DNA from: Mactromeris polynyma
Lineage: Eukaryota; Mollusca; Bivalvia; Venerida; Mactridae
Assembly: GCA_032209605.1 (NCBI GenBank)
Contig: JASFXZ010000045.1
Location: 2,108,001 to 2,172,000, forward strand
DNA: 64,000 bases
Direction of reading: 5' to 3'
Part shown: piece after piece, positions 12,201-24,200 of the stretch
Layout: each line of letters opens with the position of its first letter
Position numbering within the stretch: position 1 is the stretch's first letter
Program-made: the position numbers and the translations under genes
Notes under the pieces: generated by a model
What the model was told of the DNA's origin: nothing
Seen by the model: only the letters and a program-made list of their open reading frames with translations
Databases searched by the model: none

Positions 12201-15200
12201 ATTGAACAGAAGAAAGCTCAGCTTGTTGTGATTGCACATGACGTTGATCCACTGGAGGTAATTTAATGAATACAAATTTTTATCTGTTTCAGAGGATCTG
12301 GTAATCTCAAAGCTTAATTTGATTCTTTGACATGCAGTCGAATGTTTGATCCTGTATTTGTTTTTATCACCATTTTATAGTGCAGTGTTGGGCAGTAGGG
12401 AGAAGATGTGTAGTTTGGACAGTATTGTTTATTGAACAGAATGGTCAATGGGTTTTTGTATTTAATAGTTGTATAAATTATACACGGCTTGCTGTGATGA
12501 TGAAAGTTTGAATTTCTTCGCCTGAAACCACAGGTAGACAAACAACATTCTGAGCTAGCTCTAGAAGTGCAGATGATTTAGTTTGACTTGTGTTTATAGG
12601 TGTATTGTTGTTGGTATTCTAACTGCAAATGATATTATTCCCCTCCTCAAACACAGTTTGAAAGGGTTTATAGGAGTTAATCTTGAAATTTGTTCTGTTG
12701 TAAAAAAGTGAAAAGAAATGATAACTTCTGAAGGCTTCTGATGGTACTTCATAGTTGTGATCAGTAATCACCATGAAGTGTTGATGAGACTGATAACTTC
12801 ATGTAGTTTCTAACACCCAATCGGCATGGATCTTGTGGGTGTATCTGGTAGATTATAATTAGTCTTCTCAGTCTGAAAGAGGACTCCTTGTGTTCAGTGG
12901 TTTGCATTTTATATTGTTGGCTACTCTCATTATTCATCTGTATTTGTTACAAATAGAATATTTTATAGTATGCCTAGAACAGTAGGAACAGCAGTAGAAG
13001 TGGTGTAAATACATGTGTTACACTGCTGTGGACGTCTGTCGTACATGATTATATTACAAGTGTTGCATTTTGTATTGTGAACTATGATGCAATTTATTTA
13101 CCAATTTGCATCCAATTCAGTTGATTTAAAATATTGTGCACTGTTCAGTGAGCAATATTATATTGTATACTTGTAATACTTAATTTGTCAATGACTAATT
13201 TTCTGGAAGGGTAATGATTGAACATTTATTTTAATAATCAGATTTTTTCTTGTTTACTTTAAAAAATGTATTCATTCCTGCAATGTCGTCACAGTTTGTA
13301 GGGAGGGAGGGCTCATTGGAATGTGCTGTTTCTTGATCAATAACCAATGAATGATCAATAGTTTTCTTTAATTCAGTTCCCTCTAAAAAAATGCTTTAGC
13401 AAGCTGCAGAACATTCGTTGCTGAATTTAGACTTGTGTTACAAATATTTTCAATGCCGTATCACTTTGATGTATCAACTTGCTCACACTAGACCGTTCTT
13501 TGGGTTTTCTGTAGTTAATAATACTGCATGAAATTTGCAAGAACGGTACAGAAACTGTATTCTGTTATCTTTGTAGGTGTTTGGTTTTCCAAACAGCTCT
13601 GGTAACAAAATGCTACAATTCTTTATTTATTTTATATCTGTATTTTATTGAGACGTTCTAATAAGGGCAAATAGTTACCTTAAAAGACTGCACAGTCTGT
13701 TGGCTACTCTTATTATTCATCTGTATTTGTTACAAATAGAATATTGTATAGTATGCCTAGAACAGTAGGAACAGCAGTAGAAGTGGTGTAAATACATGTG
13801 TTACACTGCTGTGGACGTCTGTCGTACATGATTATATTACAAGTGTTGCATTTTGTATTGTGAACTATGATGCAATTTATTTACCAATTTCCATCCATTC
13901 AGTTGATTTAAAATCGTGCAATGTTCAGTGAGCAATACTACATTGTATACTTGTAATCCTTAATTTGTCAATGACTAATTTTCTGGAAGGGTAATGATTG
14001 AACATTTATTTTAATAATCAGATTTTTCTTGTTTACTTTAAAAAATGTATTCATTCCTGCAATGTCGTCACAATTTGTAGGGAGGGAGGGCTCATTGGAA
14101 TGTGCGGTTTCTTGATCAATAACCAATGAATGATCAATAGTTTTCTTTAATTCCGTTCTCTCTAAAAAAAAAATGCTTCAGCGAGTTGCAGATTTAAATT
14201 ATGCATGATAAAATTATCTACGTGGTTGGATCCAATTATATGTAGCTTGTAATGATGAACCCACCCATTTTTTCTCCAGACTCTTACATGGTGGTATGAA
14301 AAACGAGCTTTTTAAATCTGAGCAAGCTACTTAACACTATGTTGCCCGTGGTAGAAAAATTATTTTACATCAACACTGCTGTCTTGTCATTGTAAGCATC
14401 CTGTTTCAGACATTTTTTGAAGCCTATTCTAACTTCATAGTGATATAAGTTAAATGTATCGATTTTCTGAATTTACAAGACCAACAATTGTATAACCTTG
14501 TTGAGACTGAGACAACATTTCATACTTTCTTTAAATTTTCTGGAAGTGTAATGGTTGAACATTTATTTCAATTATCAGAATTTTTTTTTAACTTGACAAA
14601 CTATTCATTCCTGTAATATCGTCAAGTTTGTAGGGAGTGTTCATTGAATGTGCTGTTTCTTGATCAATAACCAATGGATGACCAATAGAGTTTACTTTAA
14701 TTCAGTTCTCTCTAAAAAAAATGCTTTAGCAAGCTGCAGATCATTCATTGCTGAATTTAGACTTGTCACAAATATTTTCAATGCTGTATCACTTTGATGT
14801 ATCAACTTGCTCACACTCGACCGTTCTTTGGGTTTTCTGTAGTTAATAATACTACATGAAATTTGCAAGAACGGTACAGAAACTGTATTCTGTTATCTTT
14901 GTAGCTGTTTGGTTTTCCGAACAGCTGTGGTAACAAAATGCTACAATTTTTTATCTGTATTTTGTTGAAAAGTTCTACGTAGGGCAAATAGCTACCTTAA
15001 AAATACTGCACAGTCATTTCGCTTTTTAGGTTTGCTTCTGGTTTAAGAACTCGTGTACAGCCCACTTGCTTTCATATTCTTCCGAATTACGTAGTTGGAT
15101 ATCATTTGTCCTGCTTTTGTAACATAGTGAATTCATAGTCTTCTTTTATAATGAAAGACTAGCATCTCACTTCACATGTAGTACACAGTTTTAAACACAT

Positions 15201-18200
15201 TCTTGTTGGAGTAGACTTGTATTTTAGCAAACATAATTCCCTTATATTTGTTATTAAGTTCTGTAATTTAAATTATGCATGATAATTTTTTTTCGTGGTT
15301 TAGATCTAATTATATGTAGCTTGTAATGATGAACCACCCAATTTTTCTCCAGACTCCTACATGGTGGTATGAAAAACGAGCTTTTTAAATCTGAGCAAGC
15401 TACTTAACACTGTTGTCTGTGGTAGAAAAATTATTTTACATAACCTTGTTGAGACTGAGACAACATTTCATACTTTCTTTAAATTTTCTGGAAGTGTAAT
15501 GGTTGAACATTTATTTCAATTATCAGAATTTTTAACTTGACAAACTGTATTCATTCCTGCAATATCGTCACAGTTTGTAGGGAGTGTTCATTGAATGTGC
15601 TGTTTCTTGATCAATAACCAATGGATGATCAATAGAGTTTACTTTAATTCAGTTCTCACTTAAAAATGCTTTAGTAAGCTGCATAACTGTCAACATTCAT
15701 TGCTGAATTTAGACTTGTCACATATTTTCAATTCTGTATCACTTTGATGTAAGGTTTGTCAACTTGCTCACACTAGACCGTTCTTTGGGTTTTCAGTAGT
15801 TAATAATACTGCATGAAATTTGCAAGAACGGTACAGAAACTGTATTCTGTTATCTTTGTAGCTGTTTGGTTTTCTGAACAGCTCTGATAACAAAATGCTA
15901 CAATACTTTATTTTATATCTGTCTTTATTTTGTTGAAAAGTCCTACGTAGTGCAAATAGTCCCCTTTTAGGTTTGTTTTTAGTTTAAGGTCTTGTGTACA
16001 GCCCACTTGCTTTCTTATTCTTCCAAATTATGTAGTCTTGGTTTTGTAACATAGTGATTTCATAGTTTTCTCTTGAAAAACTAGCATGTCTCTTCACATG
16101 TAGTACTTATACAGTTTCAAGCAAATTCTTGTTGGAGTAATCTTATGTTTTAGCAAACATAATGCCCTTATTATTGTTGTTAAACTCTGTGGTGAAAAAC
16201 TATTTTCCTGGGTTTCCAATCAATGTAGAATACATGCAAATATATGTAGCTTGTAATGATGAACCACCCAATTTTTCTCCAGACTCTTACATGGTGGGTA
16301 TGAAAAACGAGCTTTTTAAATCTGAGCAAGCTACTTAACACTTGGTTGTCCGTGGTAGGAAAATTATTTTACATGAACAATGCTGACTTGTCATTGTAAA
16401 CATCCAGATTCAGAATTTTATTGAAGCCTATTCAAGCTTATGATATAAAATGTTTGTATGTCATCTTAGTTCAACCAATTCGTACATAATAAAATTTATC
16501 AATAATTTATATTTTGATCAGACTGTCTGTGTATATCAACTACAGGACTAGTTGCAAACCTGGTCAAGGTAGTTCGATTTGTTTATATGATGCAACAACC
16601 AATTAATTTATTCTGAACATTTCAATAATGGATAATTAATATTTTATAATTACAGCTTGTTCTTCATCTGCCAGCTCTCTGCAGAAAGATGGACGTCCCG
16701 TATTGTATAGTCAAAGGAAAAGCTCGTTTGGGACGTGTTGTACACAGAAAAACCACAACATGCCTTGCGTTGGCTGCAGTCAATCCGTACGTAGCTTCTA
16801 TTAATATCTGTAGTTGTGGAGCTTATTACAATGTTTTATTGTGTAATTTTATAAGGTTGCGTATTCTCTTCGTCCAAAAACAGCTGTTTGTGTTGAGCGG
16901 TTATTTGTTATCAGTAATTTGAGCATCATCGCCAGTCTACTTTCCTTGTATGAGTGATAAAAATTAAGGAGATGTCCTCAGACCCCTGCTTGCCGAGATC
17001 TCATTTACTTTCATTTGCCATCACTGGGTTTAAAAAGTGGATTTACAACCGAGACAGTCATGATGAGAGTATTGAACTCTCTCACTGAGTGTAATGCTGA
17101 CACATTTGCTCTGAACTGTTCTCTCACAAGCATACAAATTAAAGGTACTAATTAAGGCCAAAAAGTATGTTTTGTGATATTCAAACAATCGAGATGTTTT
17201 ACCTGGACCCAAATAAGATCCTGTCTTTGTACTTGCAATGATGTGAAAGTTTGAATTTCTTCGTCTGAAACTAGAGGTAGACAATATGACACCTGAGCAA
17301 GTGATGTAGTATTGTTTTACCCTGCGTAATTTAAAAACTTAAAAACTGTCATGAATGTTGTTTATAGTCATTGTAGAATTCAATTATAGGAAACAAGCTA
17401 CTGAAGTACAGTGTGAATGATGATTCACTAATGCCCTATATCTTTAATTGTTGATGTATAATGATATTTTATTAGTCTTACTGACGCACTGTACCAATGT
17501 AGAACAGTTCATTTACCTTTTGTTAACTGGAACTCGTTAATCCTCGCCTTTCTCTTTGTCCACAGCAGCTGTTCTTGTTGAGCGTGCGTGCGATTGTACA
17601 CATTTTGAAACTCATTTTTGGCATTGCTGATAATAATTTACAAATGTACAAATGTATACAAACAAACGTGAGTGCTGGGTAAATATTGTCTGGATATAAC
17701 TTGACATGCTTGCCTTCTTCAATAACAATGCAAAGTCAATATCATATGAGTTTGCAGTCATGGCGAATGACTTCCAAGACTTGTCAGTCATTTGGTCTGA
17801 CAACCTTGGAAAACTTGTCGGACCGAATGCAAACTTTTCGGTCCGAAAACATAATAAAAATTACGGGCCGAAAATTACCGCTCATTTCAAAGTGAAAGTA
17901 AACAAATCAAACACAAATGTGCAAATAATTGGCGTATTTCGTTAAATAACAGTTAAAAATTATTATTTACTTTCACATTCACTTCTGAAATGCCTTTTTG
18001 ACGACACAATCGAAGTTCAAATGTCCGAAAGACAAGCGAAAGTACAGACAATTGGTGCGCGTAAGAAGACCGCATTGTGTAAACAGCAATGGATGTTATA
18101 AAACCCGTACGACCTGTGTCGGACATACGGACCGACGCACAGGCATTCTGTATCGGACCTGGTCGGTTTTTATCGGTCAGGTCCGACTGACCGATGGGTA

Positions 18201-21200
18201 TTCGCCATGACTGAGTTTGCTGAGATTTCATTTACTTTCATTTGCCATAACTAAAAACAGATTAACAATCGGGGTTCTCTCTAGGATTTAAACACGGGAC
18301 TCCAAATGGATGCTTTTGGAAAAAGTTGTAGTCCTTGAATGCAATTTCAAAGAAATTTTGCCAGAAACTGGACGATTGGGGTTTTCCAAGGCCTTATAAG
18401 GAGTCGAGTGAGAACATTCAATTTTAAAATGGGTATTGTCAAAACAGAACCTAGCTGAGACAGTCATGATGAGACTATTGAACTCTCTCACTGAGTGTAA
18501 TGCTGATACATTTGCTCTGAACTGTTCTCTCACAAGCAGATACATTGAAGATACTAGTTCAGGTCAAAAATATGTTTCTGGTATTCAAATAATGGAAATG
18601 TTTTATCTGGACCGCAATAAGAACCTGTCTTTGTACTTGCAATGATGTAAAAGTTTGAATTTCTTCGTCTGAAACAATAGGTAGACAATATGACACCTGA
18701 GCAAGTAATGAAGTATCGTTTTACCCTGCACGCTTTTAAGTAGTTGCTTCAATTTCGCCTTTACTTCTTCCAGTCATTGAGGCAAGTGGGTTTGGCTTAA
18801 GATTGCACAATTATGTGGTTGCTAAACTCTCAGTACCTTATATCCTCTCTGAACATTGTGATAAGGCTTGTTAAGATAAATGTATGATGCCAGATTTCCA
18901 AAATGTATTGTACATGTTGGGGTTAGAATCAATTTTGTCGTATAAATATTTTATAACATGGAGAGAAGATAAATGATTTTTGGGTGTAAACTGTCATGAA
19001 TGTTGTTTATAGTCATTGAAGAGTTAAATTATATGAAACAAGCTGCTGAAGTACAGTGTGAATGATGATTCACTAACGCCCTATATCTTTAATTGTTGAT
19101 GTATAATGATATTTTATTAGTCTTACTGACACACTGTACCAACATAAATCAGTTCATTTACCTTTTGTTAACTGGAACTCGTTAATCCTCGCCTTTCTCT
19201 TTGTCCACAGCAGCTGTTCTTGTTAAGCGTGCGTGCGATTGTACACATTTTGAAACTCATTTTTGGCATTGCTGATAATAATTTACAAATGTACAAATGT
19301 ATACAAACAAACGTGAGTGCTGGGTAAATATTGTCTGGATATAACTTGACATGCTTGCCTTCTTCAATAACAATGCAAAGTTAATATCATATGAGTTTGC
19401 TGAGATTTCATTTACTTTCATTTGCCATAACTAAAAACAGATTAACAATCAGGGTTCTCTCTAGGATCTGAAAACGGGACTCCAAATCGATGCTTTTGGA
19501 AAAAGTTGTAGTCCTTGAATACAATTTCAAAGAAATTTTGCCAGAAACTGGTGACTTGGGGAAATATTGGGAGTCCAAAAGGCCTTATAAGGAGTCTAGT
19601 GAGAACATTCAATTATAAAATGGGTATTGTCAAAACAGAACCTAGCTGGGACAGTCATGATGAGACTATTGAACTCTCTCACTGAGTGTAATGCTGATAC
19701 ATTTGCTCTGAACTGTTCTCTCACAAGCAGATACATTGAAGATACTAGTTCAGGTCAAAAATAGGTTTCTGGTTTTCAAATAATGGAAATGTTTTATCTG
19801 GACCGCAATAAGAACCTGTCTTTGTACTTGCAATGATGTGAAAGTTTGAATTTCTTCGTCTGAAACAATAGGTAGACAATATGACACCTGAGCAAGTAAT
19901 GAAGTATCGTTTTACCCTGCGGGCTGTTAAGTAGTTGCTTCTATTTCGCCTTTACTTCTTCCAGTCATTGAGGCAAGTGGGTTTGGCTTAAGACTGCATA
20001 TGTGGTTGCTAAACTCTCAGTACCTAATATCCTTTCTGAACATTGTGATAAGGCTTGTTAAGATAAATGTATGATGCCAGATTTCAAAAATGTATTGTAC
20101 ATCCGGCCTTTTTCTATAGTTCCCACGGGTCAGACTATCTGACCCATTCCCCAAGCCAAATAATTGTTTATTTCCCAATCAGAAAAAAAATTTGTCTACT
20201 GACTGGAGCGACCTGGTATATCTTGAAGCTCTTTCAATAACTGGCCATTATTGTCCCTTGTGTCATAAATGTTTGTGGACATTTTATGTGTCTTTTTGAC
20301 AGTTGATATGAAAAATGTAGATTGCAATGCTTGTTTATATAAAATTCAGATATGAAAAGCCTGCTCTTTTAACTATGAAATTTCACAAAATGGAGCTGAA
20401 GGGATTAAATTTCTTCCCTATTTTAACTTGGTAAATTTTACAACACAAATTTTCCCAATTGTTCTAGGGTCTTTTTCCTAAAAATGGATAGAAAAAGGCC
20501 TGTTGTAACATGTTGGGGTTAAAATAAATTTTGCCGTATAAATATTTTATAACATGGAGAGAAGATAAATGATTTTTGGGTGTAAACTGTCGAGAAAGTT
20601 GTTTTGTTGTTGAAGAGTTAAATTATATGAAACAAGCTGCTGAAGTACAGTGTGAATGATGATTCACTAACGCCCTATATCTTTAATTATTGATGTATAA
20701 TGATATTTTATTAGTCTTACTGACACACTGTACCAACATAAATCAGTTCATTTTACAAGATTATTGATTGATATAGTTGTTTAAATACTGAGGTATGTTT
20801 TTCCAACTAAGATCAGGTGATTGAATATTGCATTTTACAACTGAAAAATCGAAAACTAATCTTACTAAATTTCATTCACAAGATTAACAATACTTCTTCA
20901 TTGGAATGTGGCTTTCTGCTTATTTCACCAAACTGACAATATGTAAATGTTCAATATGAATACATTGAAGCTGTGTTCATAATGTCTCAATATGTCTAGT
21001 GAACATGATGATTATACTAACGCCCTATATCTTTATTGTTGAACTACAATGAAATGGTATTAGTCTTTCTGAAGAAGCTGTTCATTTTGAGACACCTGCG
21101 CTGTGATTGGTGTGAATGGTTTAAGCAGGTTGTTTGAATTATTTAATACTTGCTCAAATCAGTTTTTTATTTGTACTGAGTTTTGGGTTAGTAGGTCAGA

Positions 21201-24200
21201 CAAAAGGTAGATTTTATATAATGGCTAACAGTTTGAATATACTGGGAATTACATTCAAATTGTTGATATGACGGCGAGTCATGAAAAAATACTTATTATA
21301 AAATAATGAGAAGTTTGTCCAAGAACAATGTAGCTTATTTGTATACCTGAATATTTTGTATATTTTCAGTGAGGACAAAAATTCATTTAACAAACTATCT
21401 GATGTGGTCAGAACCAATTTCAATGAAAGAGCTGATGAGGTGAGTATTATGTTTGTGGCAGTTTTGTCGATTCTTGTTTTTCAAGTGATCAGATTTGTGT
21501 GTAATGGTTATGAAGCAACGCCGGCTATATTGATTTTATAAACTAAAATCTGGCAGTTTGTTGGTCCAATCTTGAATTTACTGTCTTCCTATTGCTGAGA
21601 AGGTATTTGATTGTTATCTTTAGATCCACAGGTGTCTAGCAGTTATATTGGATATTTTAATTTGCCTGAACTAGTTCAATGCAATAAACTCTAGATGGAA
21701 TTTCTTCCTAAACTACTCGGGGTATAACTTGTGACAATGATGATAAAACTGGTTTATGTAACTGAATGTCTATGATTGATTTTCCACAGTTATGTTCCCT
21801 TTGGCTGTCTGATTGTTGTAATTGTCAAAACTTCATTGATACATCAACTTGCCCTGACAATCTATATACTGCGGCTACAAGATCCATTTCAGTAGCTGTA
21901 TTCAAACAGATGACACAACCTTACAAAATCAAGTATTTTCTACAGTATACAGAGAAATGATTATTCCAACTTTGTTACTCATTGAATTACTGCACATTTT
22001 CCCTGAAAGTTTGTCTTGCACGGCTCAAAGGTTCAACAATGATTGTGACAATGATGATAAAGCTGGTTTATGTAACTGAATGTCTATGATTGATTTTCCA
22101 CAGTTATGTTCCCTTTGGCTGTCTGATTGTTGTAATTCTCAATCCTACTTGCCTCTACAGTGTATATACTACGGCTACAAGATCCATTTCAGTAGCTGTA
22201 TTCAATCAGTTGACACAAGCTTACAAAATGAAGTACATCAAAGTCTTTTCTACAGTATACAGAGACACAATTATTCCAACTGTGTTACTCATTGAATTGC
22301 TTCACATTTTACCTGAAAAATTGTCTTGCACGGCTCAAAATTTCTACAATGATTGTGACAATGATGATAAAGCTGGTTTATGTAACTGAATGTCTATGAT
22401 TGATTTTCCACAGTTATGTTCCCTTTGGCTGTCTGATAGTTGTAATTCTCTAAACTTCATTTTTACATCCTACTTGCGCTGACAATGTATATAATGTATC
22501 GGTAAGATCCATTTCGGTAGTTGTATTCAGTCAGTTGACACAAGCTTACAAAATCAAGTATATCAAAGTCTTTTCTACAGAGAATTGATTATTCTAACTT
22601 TGTTACTCATTGAATTGCTGCACTTTTTCCCTGAAAGTTTGTCTGGCACAGCTCAAAAGTTCTACAATGATTGTGACAATGATGATAAAGCTGGTTTATG
22701 TAACTGAATGTTTGTGATTGATTTTCCACAGTTATGTTCCCTTTGGCTGTCTGATTGTCACTATCTTGATGATAAGTCAGAAATTATTGTCATTAATACG
22801 AATTTCATCATAGACGGATATTTTTGTCAAAATCTATTGTCCTAAATATTCCAGACTCCCCATGTTGGCGAGTTCATGCGTGTCAAAATGTTCTTGTTGG
22901 GGCTTGAATGTGCTTGTTTCTGTATCCAATCTTGTTGGCAACAACGCCTTTGTAAAATACATGTAATGAAATGCCTTGAGGTCAGTTTCCTGTAACTGAA
23001 CTGATCCTAACAGTTTAACCTGTACCCATATTTTTTGACAAAATCAATACTTGCTACTGTCCCACAGACAGATGTTCAGCATGTTAATTGATACAGGCAT
23101 ATTTTCTGAACCTAACATGATATTTGGCCATTGTCTGGAAATGCCAGCCATAGTGTACACATGTATAGATTGTGACAATGATGATAAAGCTGGTTTATGT
23201 AACTGAATGTCTATGATTGATTTTCCACAGTTATGTTCCCTTTGGCTGTCTGATTGTTGTAATTCACAAAACTTCATCTATACATCCTACTTGCCCCTAC
23301 AGTGTATATACTACGGCTACAAGATCCATTTCAGTAGCTGTATTCAATCAGTTGACACAAGCTTACAAAATGAAGTATATCAAAGTCTTTTCTACAGTTT
23401 ACAGAGACATGATTATTCCAACTGTGTTACTCATTGAATTGCTTCACATTTTTGCTGAAAGTTTGTCTTGCACGGCTCAAAGGTTCTACAATGATTGTGA
23501 CAATGATGATAAAGCTGGTTTATGTAACTGAATGTCTATGATTGATTTTACACAGTTATGTTCCCTTTGGCTGTCTGATTGTTGTAATTCACAAAACTTC
23601 ATCTATACATCTTACTTGCCCTGACAATGTATATAATGTATCGGTAAGATCCATTTCAGTAGTTGTAGTCACGTCAGTTGACATAAGCTTACAAAATCAA
23701 GTATATCAAAGTCTTTTCTACAGAGACATGATTTTTCCAACTTTGTTACGCATTGAATTACTGCACATTTTCCCTGAAAGTTTGTCTGGCACGACTCAAA
23801 AGTTCTACAATGATTGTGACAATGATGATAAAGCTGGTTTATGTAACTGAATGTCTATGATTGATTTTCCACAGTTATGTTCCCTTTGGCTGTCTGATAG
23901 TTGTAATTCTCTAAACTTCATTTTTACATCCTACTTGCGCTGACAATGTATATAATGTATCGGTAAGATCCATTTCGGTAGTTGTATTCAGTCAGTTGAC
24001 ACAAGCTTACAAAATCAAGTATATCAAAGTCTTTTCTACAGAGAATTGATTATTCTAACTTTGTTACTCATTGAATTGCTGCACTTTTTCCCTGAAAGTT
24101 TGTCTGGCACAGCTCAAAAGTTCTACAATGATTGTGACAATGATGATAAAGCTGGTTTATGTAACTGAATGTTTGTGATTGATTTTCCACAGTTATGTTC

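Larger units (their letters stand above)
12905..16440 (+). repeat. Diverged tandem duplications in RPL7A intron 4
   Basis: Blocks of roughly 0.8-1.0 kb recur with starts near 12905, 13690, 14530 and 15450. Each keeps a shared stretch around a TTGATCAATAACCAATG motif. Family-1 H/ACA copies and 18S-guide C/D copies occur together in the later blocks. Divergence between blocks is higher than in intron 6, so these duplications are older. Confidence 0.65.
16787..21369 (+). repeat. Three snoRNA modules in RPL7A intron 5
   Basis: The order U81-like, U36-like, then the GTACAGTG-stem family occurs three times (starting near 17050, 18455 and 19645), followed by a diverged extra copy of the third family at 21001. 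The modules are about 1.2-1.6 kb and interrupted by mobile elements at 17756 and 20103. Confidence 0.75.

Noticed and set aside
23397..23476. A possible second C/D RNA in the array spacer (ACATGATTA...CTGA with AGACA/TGTCT)
   Set aside because: The C-box-like part is not kept in the other units (for example AATTGATTA or ACACAATTA), so it does not behave like a functional box.
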